Assembly (NCBI GenBank): GCA_937944485.1
Contig: CALDYU010000021.1
Location: forward strand, 1 to 64,000
DNA: 64,000 nt
From: an uncultured Flavobacteriaceae bacterium
GTDB lineage: Bacteria; Bacteroidota; Bacteroidia; Flavobacteriales; Flavobacteriaceae
Direction: 5' to 3'
Shown in pieces: positions 6,530 through 14,359 of this stretch. Within the stretch, counting starts at the first letter, position 1, and each line of letters starts with the position of its first letter. The position numbers and the translations under genes were made by a program. Below the pieces are notes generated by a model that was not told where the DNA came from, did not search any database, and saw only the letters and a program-made list of their open reading frames with translations.

Positions 6530-7360
6530 ATGAAAACCATGACTGAATGGAAGGATATTAGTTTGAATACCTTATCATCAATTATAACGGAAATTAAGCC
6601 AGCCTTATTTAATATTCTAGGTGCTATTTTAGTTATTATAGTTGGGTGGCTAGTGAGTAGAATAATTCGATTTATTCTTAAAAAACTGCTGCGATTGGCG
6701 AAAGTTAATAGTCTCTCTGATCGTATAAATGAGGCAAATCTTTTTGGCTCCTTACAAGCAAAAATAAATCTTGAAAAAATAATCTTAGGTTTCGTAAAAT
6801 GGGTGCTAATACTAATTATAGTGATTGTTGCTGCTGATATTACCGAATTAACAGTAATATCTACTGAAATTGCCAACCTACTTCGTTATTTACCAATTCT
6901 ATTTAGTGCAGTTGTTATATTTATGATAGGTTTATATGCATCTAACTTAATACGCAGTATGCTTAAAAATGTACTTGAGACTATGCGTCTCGGTGCATCT
7001 AAAATCATTAGTAGTGTTGTGTTTTATGTACTTATCATTTTTGTTACAATTACTGCACTTAATCATGCGGGAATAGATACTCAAATTATTACTAATAATT
7101 TCACCTTAGTTCTCGGGGCGTTTTTGTTAGCATTTGCTTTGGCATTTGGCTTGGGTTCCAGAGAAGTGGTTGGTGATTTATTAAGAACTTTTTACGCACG
7201 TAAAAATTATTCTGTGGGTGACAAGATCAAATTCAATGAAATACAAGGCACAATTGTCGCTATAGATAGTATTTTCTTAACCCTAGAAACTGACAATAAG
7301 AAACAATTGGTAATTCCGGTTAGAGAAATAGTAAACTCAAGAATTGAACTTCTACAATAG
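6530..7360 (+). CDS. Small-conductance mechanosensitive channel (MscS family)
   Basis: This is an inner-membrane channel that opens under membrane tension to release solutes on hypo-osmotic shock. The start is taken at the ATG at 6530 (MKTMTEWKD). A TTG nine codons earlier would overlap the preceding gene. The 276-residue protein has hydrophobic segments near residues 22-45, 85-105, 120-142 and 160-185. It then has the pore-lining helix rich in Gly/Ala (FLLAFALAFGLGSREVVGDL) and an MscS beta domain (YSVGDKIKFNEIQGTIVAID). It ends soon after the beta domain, so the large alpha/beta carboxy-terminal vestibule of E. coli MscS is much reduced. Operon position suggests it is an output of the ECF sigma factor. 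Confidence 0.85.
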   Translation: MKTMTEWKDISLNTLSSIITEIKPALFNILGAILVIIVGWLVSRIIRFILKKLLRLAKVNSLSDRINEANLFGSLQAKINLEKIILGFVKWVLILIIVIVAADITELTVISTEIANLLRYLPILFSAVVIFMIGLYASNLIRSMLKNVLETMRLGASKIISSVVFYVLIIFVTITALNHAGIDTQIITNNFTLVLGAFLLAFALAFGLGSREVVGDLLRTFYARKNYSVGDKIKFNEIQGTIVAIDSIFLTLETDNKKQLVIPVREIVNSRIELLQ

Positions 7361-7388
7361 TGTGATTATGGTTGGTTAGGCTGTTGCT

Positions 7389-7420
7389 AAGGTGTGGTTC
7401 TTATGAATCACACCTTTTTT
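7389..7420 (+). terminator. Terminator of the sigma-mscS operon
   Basis: AAGGTGTGGTTC/GAATCACACCTT is a 12-bp stem with one G-T pair and loop TTAT, followed by TTTT, GTTT. It lies between mscS and the convergent murF. Confidence 0.88.
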
Positions 7421-7422
7421 GT

Positions 7423-8697
7423 TTAAAGTATTTCAATAAGCCTTTCTAGTGCCATACCCCGTGAACCCTTTATTAAAAGGTGTGACTTTTTTTGAATAGG
7501 ATTACTTTTTAGGAATATAGATAAATCATGGAAAGAACGAAATACCTTCAGAGAGGTGTCGATGTTAGCAAAATGATCGCCAACTAAGTAGGTTGTTTTA
7601 AAATCAAGTTGTTCTGCTAAATCAGCAATAAATTGGTGTTCTTTATTAGCAGTCTCCCCTAATTCAAACATATCACCCAAAAAGACAAATTTAGGACTAC
7701 CTTCAATGGTTTTAAAGTTTTCAAGGGCAGCTTGCATACTTGTTGGATTGGCATTGTAGGCATCCAGAATAATTTGGTGTCCGTTTTTTGTTATTATTTG
7801 AGAACGATTGTTATTTGGTACATAAGATTCAATAGCTTGTCTAATTGTTGGCAGAGGAATATTAAAATACTTTCCCATTAAAATGGCAACAGCACAATTA
7901 GTGAAATTATAATGGCCTATTAGTTTCGTCTGTATGGTTAGATGTTCTACTTTGAGCTTTACAAAGGGTTCTGCTCCTAAAAATTCAATGGCATAATATT
8001 CGGGAGAGTTTTGACTAAATCCATACTTAGGTACATAACTGCTCAATTTTTCTAGCTGAATTGCATCATCGGCATTTAAGAATATTGAATTTTTATGTTG
8101 TATTAAATAATCATAGAGCTCGCTCTTACCTTTAATTACTCCTGCCTCACTTCCGAAACCCTCTAGGTGCGCTTTACCAAAATTGGTGATATAACCAAAA
8201 TCAGGTTGCGCTAGTTCACATAAAAATTCTATTTCTTTCTGATGATTTGCTCCCATTTCTACAATAGCAAATTGGGTGTCGGGCTGCATAGAAAGCAAGG
8301 TTAAAGGAACACCGATATGATTGTTTAAATTGCCAATAGTGGCAATGGTCTGGTATGATTTCGAAAGAACACTTTTAATGAGTTCTTTGGTTGTGGTTTT
8401 ACCGTTACTACCAGTCAACGCAATAACGGTTGCAGTACAATAGTTTCGATGAAATGTGGCTAGTCTTTGAAGTGTTTGTAATACATCATCAACTAGAATG
8501 CAATTTTCACCTGTATATTTTTTATCATCTATGACGGCATATTTCGCACCTTTTTTCAAGGCATCATTGGCGTATTTGTTTCCATCGAAATTAGGTCCTT
8601 TTAATGCGAAATAAATACACCTTTTATCGAGTTTTCGGGTATCCGTACAAGCTCTTGGAAATTTTAAAAAAATGCCATGCAATTCTTCTATAGTCAT
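7423..8697 (-). CDS. murF: UDP-MurNAc-tripeptide--D-Ala-D-Ala ligase
   Basis: This cytoplasmic enzyme adds D-Ala-D-Ala to the UDP-MurNAc tripeptide, the last soluble step of the peptidoglycan precursor. The start is set at the ATG at 8697 (MTIEELHGIF). Extending to a codon at 8736 would place the initiation codon in the gldJ terminator. The product has about 424 residues with the Mur-ligase ATP loop ALTGSNGKTTTKEL, the central ATNFGKAHLEGFGS segment (seen as ITNFGKAHLEGFG) and the carboxy-terminal DAYNANPTSMQAAL motif. It lies directly downstream of gldJ on the same strand, an adjacency seen in other flavobacteria. Confidence 0.94.
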   Translation of the reverse strand: MTIEELHGIFLKFPRACTDTRKLDKRCIYFALKGPNFDGNKYANDALKKGAKYAVIDDKKYTGENCILVDDVLQTLQRLATFHRNYCTATVIALTGSNGKTTTKELIKSVLSKSYQTIATIGNLNNHIGVPLTLLSMQPDTQFAIVEMGANHQKEIEFLCELAQPDFGYITNFGKAHLEGFGSEAGVIKGKSELYDYLIQHKNSIFLNADDAIQLEKLSSYVPKYGFSQNSPEYYAIEFLGAEPFVKLKVEHLTIQTKLIGHYNFTNCAVAILMGKYFNIPLPTIRQAIESYVPNNNRSQIITKNGHQIILDAYNANPTSMQAALENFKTIEGSPKFVFLGDMFELGETANKEHQFIADLAEQLDFKTTYLVGDHFANIDTSLKVFRSFHDLSIFLKSNPIQKKSHLLIKGSRGMALERLIEIL

Positions 8698-8710
8698 AAA
8701 ACAAAAGTAT

Positions 8711-8743
8711 AAAAAAAGCCTCGACATTACTGTCAAGGCTTTT
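8711..8743 (-). terminator. Terminator-like hairpin between gldJ and murF
   Basis: On the minus strand AAAAGCCTTGACA/TGTCGAGGCTTTT forms a 13-bp stem with one mismatch, followed by a run of T. It lies 18 bases after the gldJ stop and 14 bases before the murF ATG. It would terminate or attenuate transcription entering murF. Confidence 0.8.
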
Positions 8744-8761
8744 CATCTTCCGAAGCAATTT

Positions 8762-10432
8762 TTATTTTGCTCTTTTACCTCTTGGGGTTTTATTTTTTGT
8801 TTTTGATTTTGAACCTACTCGTGACATAGCACATCTAAAACCAATATAGTCTGTTGCCATGTACTGCGGTAAATATCTACGTTGTGCAGGGTCTAACCAG
8901 TATGCTCTATCTCTCCATGAGCCACCTTTAAAAACACGCACTTCATCATTTATTAATGAAGTTCTGTTATTTGATTTATCATACTCACGAATCAATTTAC
9001 CCGTAGAATCACGTGCTACTTTGTGTTTCGGAGAATCATACATTTTTCGTTGATTTTCTTCACCTTCTTCTTCATCACTGAATTGGTCGAAAAATCTAGA
9101 AGACCCAGGATCACCATCTCTGTAAGCACGGTTATCACTAGAATCAAAATTCGTTCTTAAATAAGTTTCTTCTTCATCAACAGCGACCATCTTAATTTCA
9201 CCAGGTAAATTCACTGCTACTATTTTACCATTTGGTAAGGTATCATATACAACAGAATCTTTTAGGATGTTTACTTTACCATCTTCACCAATAGCGGTTT
9301 TCATATATATATTACCTCTGTAATAGTTGAAATCACTTACTTCATCATCTACAATAGGTCGGTATACATCAGCAACCCATTCGGCAACATTACCCGCCAT
9401 ATCGTATAATCCAAGATCATTTGGCTTATAAGACATCACTTGTGCAGTAATATCTGCACCGTCATCTGACCAACCTGCAATTCCGCCATAATCACCTTTA
9501 CCTTGTTTAAAGTTAGCTAACTGATCTCCACGACCAACGCGCTGACCGTTTCTTGTATAATCACCTTCCCATGGGTATTTTTTTCTACCTCTATAGTTAT
9601 TGTATTCTCTTGTGCCTTGGTTTGCTTGCGCAGCATACTCCCACTCTGTTTCGGTAGGTAGTCTATACTCCGGAGAAATAATACCTGTACTACGTTTTGC
9701 ATAGGTATTCGTACTATCTTTTTTCTGCTTTCCTTGAAGTGAATCAATTTGACCATTATAAACTGATTCAGGTCTATTCAAATAAGCTTCCGTACTAAAG
9801 GTTCCTTGAACTTCACCAGAAGCAGCTTGATATTTTGCGTCTTTAGATAAATAACCTTCTCTTTCTAATAATACTTCATTAACACGATCAGTTCTCCATT
9901 CAGCAAACTGAGTTGCTTGAATCCAATTTACACCAACAACTGGGTACTCAGCGTAACCAGGGTGACGCAAATAATTATTAGTCATAGTTTCATTAAAACC
10001 AAGGCGATTTCTCCAAACTAAGGTATCAGGTAAAGCACCTTTGTAGATATTAGCGTATTTCGGATTTTCTGGCGGATACACATTCTTTAAGTAATCTAAA
10101 TACTCTAAATACATCACATTGGTAACCTCAGTTTCATCCATATAGAATGATTGCACATGTTGCGATGTTGGTGTATTATTCCAATCATGCATTACATCAT
10201 CTTGCACCTTTCCTTTGGTAAATGTACCACCTTCAATAAAAACAAGACCAGGTGCAGTTTCTTGCTCCTTAAAATCTGTATTGTACTGAAATCCACCTTC
10301 TTTGGCATTAATTTTCCAACCTGTAGCTCTTGAGACATTTTTTGAGGAACCAGATTTTTTACAGCTGGTAACTGTAAAGCCTCCTGCTATAACGGCACAA
10401 GAAAGTACAACTTTGATAAACTGTTTTTTCAT
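8762..10432 (-). CDS. gldJ: Gliding motility lipoprotein GldJ
   Basis: GldJ is an outer-membrane-associated lipoprotein needed for gliding and for type IX secretion, of which its partner GldK/L/M/N complex forms the core. The 556-residue product has a lipoprotein signal with Cys24 (GGFTVTSCKKSG). Most of the rest is an FGE-sulfatase/SUMF1-like domain, with GGTFTKGKV, YMDETEVTNVMYLEYLDY, YRLPTETEWEYAAQ, GNVAEWVADVYR, VFKGGSWRD and YIGFRCAMS. It ends in a basic tail. Length and domain layout fit GldJ rather than the related GldK, and porV lies divergently upstream. Confidence 0.93.
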   Translation of the reverse strand: MKKQFIKVVLSCAVIAGGFTVTSCKKSGSSKNVSRATGWKINAKEGGFQYNTDFKEQETAPGLVFIEGGTFTKGKVQDDVMHDWNNTPTSQHVQSFYMDETEVTNVMYLEYLDYLKNVYPPENPKYANIYKGALPDTLVWRNRLGFNETMTNNYLRHPGYAEYPVVGVNWIQATQFAEWRTDRVNEVLLEREGYLSKDAKYQAASGEVQGTFSTEAYLNRPESVYNGQIDSLQGKQKKDSTNTYAKRSTGIISPEYRLPTETEWEYAAQANQGTREYNNYRGRKKYPWEGDYTRNGQRVGRGDQLANFKQGKGDYGGIAGWSDDGADITAQVMSYKPNDLGLYDMAGNVAEWVADVYRPIVDDEVSDFNYYRGNIYMKTAIGEDGKVNILKDSVVYDTLPNGKIVAVNLPGEIKMVAVDEEETYLRTNFDSSDNRAYRDGDPGSSRFFDQFSDEEEGEENQRKMYDSPKHKVARDSTGKLIREYDKSNNRTSLINDEVRVFKGGSWRDRAYWLDPAQRRYLPQYMATDYIGFRCAMSRVGSKSKTKNKTPRGKRAK

Positions 10433-10885
10433 AATTAGGACTTGAGATTCAAATAAGTTTACTGCCTTTTCAAGCAGTTTGTATTTTGGATTTTGATTAA
10501 TTAAGTATCACTTTCGGCATATAAAACGATGATTTGGGTATAATATTTCATTCTTTTAAAAATATTTTGCAAATCAATTCAAAGGCTTTAAAATCAGAGT
10601 AGTCATACTAAATTCATAACGCTAGATATTGATGATTAGTATGGTTTACATGTGGTTTCTTCGGAAGAGAAAAGAGCAATAATTTAGTAAGTGCAAAAAA
10701 TCATCTACGACTACCTGTATATTTTGAGTTTCAATATTTTGAATTTAGGCAGATTGATTCTCTAAAAATAATGATCAAATAATATAAGATATCCTTAAAA
10801 TACCCGTTTACGTGTCATACGTCCGATATTTTTTTTTAATTGTTGGACATTATAAATATTTGCCAATTAAATTAGCTAGAAAGAA
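10433..10885. other. Divergent intergenic region gldJ/porV (453 bases)
   Basis: This is an AT-rich gap between the divergent gldJ and porV starts. A small hairpin (ACTGC/GCAGT, about 10460-10477) lies in the gldJ leader. Upstream of porV there is only an imperfect -7-like AATATTTG (10855-10862) about two dozen bases before the ATG. I see no ORF of useful length and no clear operator here. Confidence 0.4.
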
Positions 10886-12034
10886 ATGAAAAAAATATTA
10901 TTAATAGTTCTGCTTGCCTTTGTTTGTAAACTATCTGCTCAGGATAATGAACGTGTAATTACTACTGCTGTTCCTTTTTTGACTATTGCTGCTGATGCAA
11001 GATCAGCTGGTATGGGTGATATGGGTGTCGCAACGTCAACGGATGCTTTTTCACAACAATGGAATCCTGCGAAATTCGCCTTTGCCGAACGAAAAATAGG
11101 AATAGGCCTGAGTTACACACCCTATTTAGAAAGTATTATTACTGATATTGCGCTTTTGAATGCAAGTTTCTACAATAAAATAGATGATCAAAGTGCTTTT
11201 GCAATAGGGCTGCGTTATTTTACTTTGGGTGAAATTGAGCTTCGCCAATTTGCGAATGACCCGGGTACGGTTGCAAAACCAAATGAGTTAGCTCTTGATG
11301 GATCTTATTCTTTAAAATTAAGTCCTACTTTTTCGATGTCGGTCGGCGGTCGTTTTATACGGTCAAACTTAAGGTTGCCGGATAACGGAAATGTTGATTC
11401 GCAGGCGGCGACTTCTTTTGCTGTTGATGTTTCAGGGTACTATCGGTCTAGAGAAAAGGCATATAATAGTTTTGATGGTCGTTGGAGAGCTGGATTTAAT
11501 TTTTCTAACCTAGGAGGAAAAATACAATATGATGCTGGCGGGCAAGAAAATTTCTTACCGACTAATTTGAAGGCTGGTGTTGGTTTTGATTTTATTTTAG
11601 ATCAAGATAATGTGATTGGCCTGACCACAGAATTTAATAAGTTATTGGTGCCGACGCCGCAAGATTTCAATGGTGATGGTACCATAGATGCTTTAGATAA
11701 TGATGAGTATCAGCAAATTGGTTTTTTTGAAGGAATTTTTCAATCATTTGGAGATGCACCTGATGGTTTTGGAGAGGAGTTGAAAGAATTTACATGGGCT
11801 TTAGGAGCTGAATATACCTACCAAGATTCATTTATGATTCGAACAGGTTATTTTAATGAAAGCGAAGAAAAAGGTTCACGAAAGTTTTTTACGCTGGGAG
11901 CTGGATTTAAATTTAAATCAGCCCAAGTAGATCTTTCTTATTTATTCTCAACCGCTCAAGTCCGAAATCCATTAGAAAACACCTTGCGTTTCTCACTTAC
12001 GTTCAATTTGGGAGACGAATTTTTTAATGATTAA
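10886..12034 (+). CDS. porV: Type IX secretion outer-membrane protein PorV (LptO)
   Basis: PorV is an outer-membrane beta-barrel of the FadL-like type that acts as the shuttle protein of the type IX secretion system. It collects cargo from the translocon for delivery to the cell surface. The 382-residue protein begins with a signal peptide (MKKILLIVLLAFVCKLSAQ). It has the characteristic amino-terminal segment TAVPFLTIAADARSAGMGD then VATSTDAFSQQWNPAK, alternating beta strands throughout, and ends in LRFSLTFNLGDEFFND. Proximity to gldJ, cdd and pdhA matches the usual flavobacterial gene order. Confidence 0.93.
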   Translation: MKKILLIVLLAFVCKLSAQDNERVITTAVPFLTIAADARSAGMGDMGVATSTDAFSQQWNPAKFAFAERKIGIGLSYTPYLESIITDIALLNASFYNKIDDQSAFAIGLRYFTLGEIELRQFANDPGTVAKPNELALDGSYSLKLSPTFSMSVGGRFIRSNLRLPDNGNVDSQAATSFAVDVSGYYRSREKAYNSFDGRWRAGFNFSNLGGKIQYDAGGQENFLPTNLKAGVGFDFILDQDNVIGLTTEFNKLLVPTPQDFNGDGTIDALDNDEYQQIGFFEGIFQSFGDAPDGFGEELKEFTWALGAEYTYQDSFMIRTGYFNESEEKGSRKFFTLGAGFKFKSAQVDLSYLFSTAQVRNPLENTLRFSLTFNLGDEFFND

Positions 12035-12055
12035 AAAATATTTGAACGAGTTTAT

Positions 12056-12082
12056 AAAACCTGCCTTGTGCAGGTTTTGTTA
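12056..12082 (+). terminator. Terminator of porV
   Basis: AAAACCTGC/GCAGGTTTT is a 9-bp stem with loop CTTGT, followed by a short T-rich stretch. It overlaps the probable -33 element of the cdd promoter. Confidence 0.8.
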
Positions 12083-12108
12083 TTTACACGCTTTTCTGCT
12101 TACATTTA
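12077..12108 (+). promoter_or_regulatory. Promoter of cdd, possibly giving a leaderless mRNA
   Basis: TTG (about 12077-12079), about 21 bases and TACATTTA (12101-12108, one mismatch to TAnnTTTG) precede the cdd ATG at 12113 by only four bases. With a normal start distance, transcription would begin at or next to the initiation codon. Confidence 0.5.
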
Positions 12109-12112
12109 GCGC

Positions 12113-12598
12113 ATGAAAAAGCAACAGATACATATTCAGTTCGAAGTCTATGAATCCATAAAAGAACTTCCGTCGCAAGAAGCGAATTTAATGAATGCAG
12201 CAATTAAGGTGAGAGATCAAGCATACGCACCTTATTCTGAATTTCAAGTTGGTGCTGCGGTTCTATTAGAAAATGATCAAATTGTTTTAGGGAATAACCA
12301 AGAAAATGCTTCATATCCGTCAGGTTTGTGCGCTGAAGGGGTAGCTGTTTTTTATGCAGGAGCCAACTATCCGAATACCACAATCAAGGCCATTGCTATT
12401 TCGGCAAATTCGTTAAATGTTGAGGTTGACAAACCAGCGGCGCCCTGTGGAAATTGCCGACAAGCTATTTCAGAATATGAAGTAAAGCAAAATAAGCCTA
12501 TAGCAATTTTAATGATGGGTGCTTCTGGTAGCGTGATAAAAAGTGCTTCAATAGCAGATTTACTACCCTTGGCTTTTAATAGTTCATATTTAGAATAG
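12113..12598 (+). CDS. cdd: Cytidine deaminase
   Basis: This enzyme deaminates cytidine and deoxycytidine to uridine and deoxyuridine in pyrimidine salvage. The 161-residue protein has the zinc and catalytic signature Cys73-Ala-Glu75 (SGLCAEGVAVF) together with PCGNC (Cys112, Cys115), the three-cysteine ligand set of the small tetrameric deaminases. The SEFQVGAAVLLEN segment is the usual substrate-binding strand. It lies between porV and the pdh genes. The ATG is placed almost on the predicted transcription start. Confidence 0.93.
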   Translation: MKKQQIHIQFEVYESIKELPSQEANLMNAAIKVRDQAYAPYSEFQVGAAVLLENDQIVLGNNQENASYPSGLCAEGVAVFYAGANYPNTTIKAIAISANSLNVEVDKPAAPCGNCRQAISEYEVKQNKPIAILMMGASGSVIKSASIADLLPLAFNSSYLE

Positions 12599-12640
12599 TT
12601 TCTAGAATGATATTAAAAAAATGATCCTTCTATTTGAACT

Positions 12641-13150
12641 TTAATTTCTTGTTTTAATAATTGAATTGTAAAGACTGTCCAGATTCCTTTTGGAATCCTT
12701 TCCGTGATTCCATCCATTATTTTCAATCATAGTATTTATTATGAATGGATTGAATACCTTTTGTTTTCTCCAGTTAGTAATATGTTTTGAAGGTATTATT
12801 ATAGTTATCAACTTCTTGCTTTTCCTCGGCAATCCAATAACTTTTATACTTTCATATCCATCTCCCCACAAAGGTGGGAAACAATAAACTTTTGCTCCTG
12901 GTCTAAATTGTTTATTTCCTTTACGAAGTTCTTTATTCTCACCAAACTCTATCTCATCGGCAATGTTTCCAACTAAGCACCAAAGAAAATCTTCGGTATC
13001 TTCATAAATTTCAACTTGCTTGATTTCATCATCGATAAGTTGTTTTTCTGCTTCTCTTTCTCCACTCCAAAATACTTTCTTCCCAAATGGCCTTAGGTGT
13101 TTTGCCCACTCACCACTAGAAGTTAATAATCCTTTTTTACCTTTTGGCAT
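12641..13150 (-). CDS. Hypothetical protein, accessory cluster
   Basis: This is a 169-residue soluble protein I do not recognise. It is basic at its start (MPKGKKGLLTSSGEWAKHLR) and carboxy terminus, without signal peptide or membrane segments. Tryptophan, aromatic and glycine residues in FRPGAKVYCFPPLWGDGYE suggest a compact beta fold. It is the last gene of a minus-strand group inserted between cdd and pdhA. The group has features seen in polymorphic-toxin immunity or orphan clusters (small unrelated genes and a gene relic), but no toxin domain is visible, so this is only a contextual guess. Confidence 0.65.
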   Translation of the reverse strand: MPKGKKGLLTSSGEWAKHLRPFGKKVFWSGEREAEKQLIDDEIKQVEIYEDTEDFLWCLVGNIADEIEFGENKELRKGNKQFRPGAKVYCFPPLWGDGYESIKVIGLPRKSKKLITIIIPSKHITNWRKQKVFNPFIINTMIENNGWNHGKDSKRNLDSLYNSIIKTRN

Positions 13151-13170
13151 CCTTTACTTTAACGTTAGTT

Positions 13171-13851
13171 TTATCTACAATCTGATTGATTTATCTTATT
13201 TCGCCATTGAATCCAATATTCTTGGAGTCCTTCAGGAGTACTTTTCAGTTCACTTATATCCAATGTTTGTCCTTTCATTAGAACATCTTTGAGTTCTTCC
13301 TTCCTTCTTATTAAGGCTGGTTTATGATTCCATCCTCCAACGTGATCAAAGGAAGTATAAGCATCACATTTCTCCTCGACTTTCTTAAATGGAATTTTGA
13401 GTTCATATGTAACGATTCCAGAACCCATTCCAACAGTTTTCATGTTTATTTTCGAAAAATCGACTTTAGAATATTTACCTAAGTTGTAGAGTTCTTTCAA
13501 TTTGTTGCCAACCATAAGAGCCATCTTATTTGAAAATTGATGCGCAATATCGGAGTTCCCCACAAATTCAGGACCGACATAAATTCCTTCACAACTACTA
13601 TCCAAACATTTTATAGTATCCGATACTTTGATTTTGGCAGCAGTTATAGAATCAAAATTAGCAAGTTCAACCTCTTTTAATGAATCGCGTTTTATCCTGT
13701 TCATAGAATTTGTTGAATTAGAAACTTCATAAACACCTTTAATACTGTTTTCAAGAGAATTGCCAATACCTTCCGAAATTCGTTTTCCAACGAAAAATAC
13801 ACCAATAAAGATTACAAAAAGAACTGTCCATATGATTCTAATTACTTTCAT
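13171..13851 (-). CDS. Hypothetical membrane-anchored protein, accessory cluster
   Basis: This is a 226-residue protein with one amino-terminal hydrophobic segment (about residues 5-23, IIWTVLFVIFIGVFFVG) that acts as an anchor or uncleaved signal, and an otherwise polar domain. Three or more cysteines (in IKCLDSSCEG and EEKCDAY) fit an extracytoplasmic location. It ends in QEYWIQWRNKINQSDCR. I recognise no family. It lies 20 bases upstream of the 169-residue gene and starts two bases after the stop of a gene relic, so the three were probably one operon. Confidence 0.65.
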   Translation of the reverse strand: MKVIRIIWTVLFVIFIGVFFVGKRISEGIGNSLENSIKGVYEVSNSTNSMNRIKRDSLKEVELANFDSITAAKIKVSDTIKCLDSSCEGIYVGPEFVGNSDIAHQFSNKMALMVGNKLKELYNLGKYSKVDFSKINMKTVGMGSGIVTYELKIPFKKVEEKCDAYTSFDHVGGWNHKPALIRRKEELKDVLMKGQTLDISELKSTPEGLQEYWIQWRNKINQSDCR

Positions 13852-13852
13852 T

Positions 13853-14014
13853 TCACATAATCCATTTTATTATTCTTCCTTTATTTGAACTTTTATTGTT
13901 GTCTCTTTCCTTATCAATTTTGAACAATTTAAGATATTCAAAGAACCTTTCAAATGCAAACTCCTCATCCCCTCTACATTCATTTAATAAAAATGTACTA
14001 AATGGGTTTCCAAT
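13853..14014 (-). pseudogene. Carboxy-terminal relic of an unknown gene
   Basis: A 53-codon open stretch without a start codon reads IGNPFSTFLLNECRGDEEFA, then FERFFEYLKLFKIDKERDN, and ends at a TGA two bases before the next ATG. The ordered, acidic/aromatic pattern (DEE-AFE-FFEYL) looks like the end of a real protein, and a TAA immediately precedes it in frame. It is most simply the remnant of a gene whose 5' part has been lost. I cannot name the family with confidence, although similar endings occur in small flavobacterial orphan or immunity-like proteins. Confidence 0.5.
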
Positions 14015-14359
14015 TTAAGCCTGTTTTGAGAAGTGCGTTAACCTACAAACTGGGATTTTGTGTTTTTATGCTACCTCTTATATTTTCAAAAATCGTAACT
14101 AATAGCTTAAATTAAGGTCAAAATATAAGGCCGCTTACATACAAATTTGCTTCCCTTTGTTATACCTCTAAAATTGAATAAAGCTTTTACTGCAATTTTT
14201 TTTAACTATTGATTTAATATGTATTTTTGTTTTCTGTTTTTTACAGGAATTTATTCAATAATTTAGATGTGAATGCCGCAAGGCTTTCCTTGAATATAAA
14301 TTCTTTTCAAACGAATGCCCTCTGGGGCCTTCTCAAAGTATTATATTAAAGATTCAAGA
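14015..14359. other. pdhA upstream region with two imperfect repeats
   Basis: No ORF of note lies here. GAATGCCGCAAGG...CTTGAA (14271-14294) and GAATGCCCTCTGGGGCCTTC (14313-14332) are imperfect copies of one another. Each can form a short GCC/GGC hairpin, and both lie just upstream of pdhA. They may be mRNA leader structures or remnants of a small repeat. No full TAnnTTTG promoter was found. Confidence 0.35.

Noticed and set aside
8698-8736. Longer murF amino terminus from 8736
   Set aside because: It would be translated through the gldJ terminator hairpin, and MTIEELHGIF at 8697 is the conserved family start.
13020-13292. Plus-strand ORF across the 12641-13851 cluster
   Set aside because: It overlaps two minus-strand genes with coherent amino-acid patterns and lacks a plausible start context.
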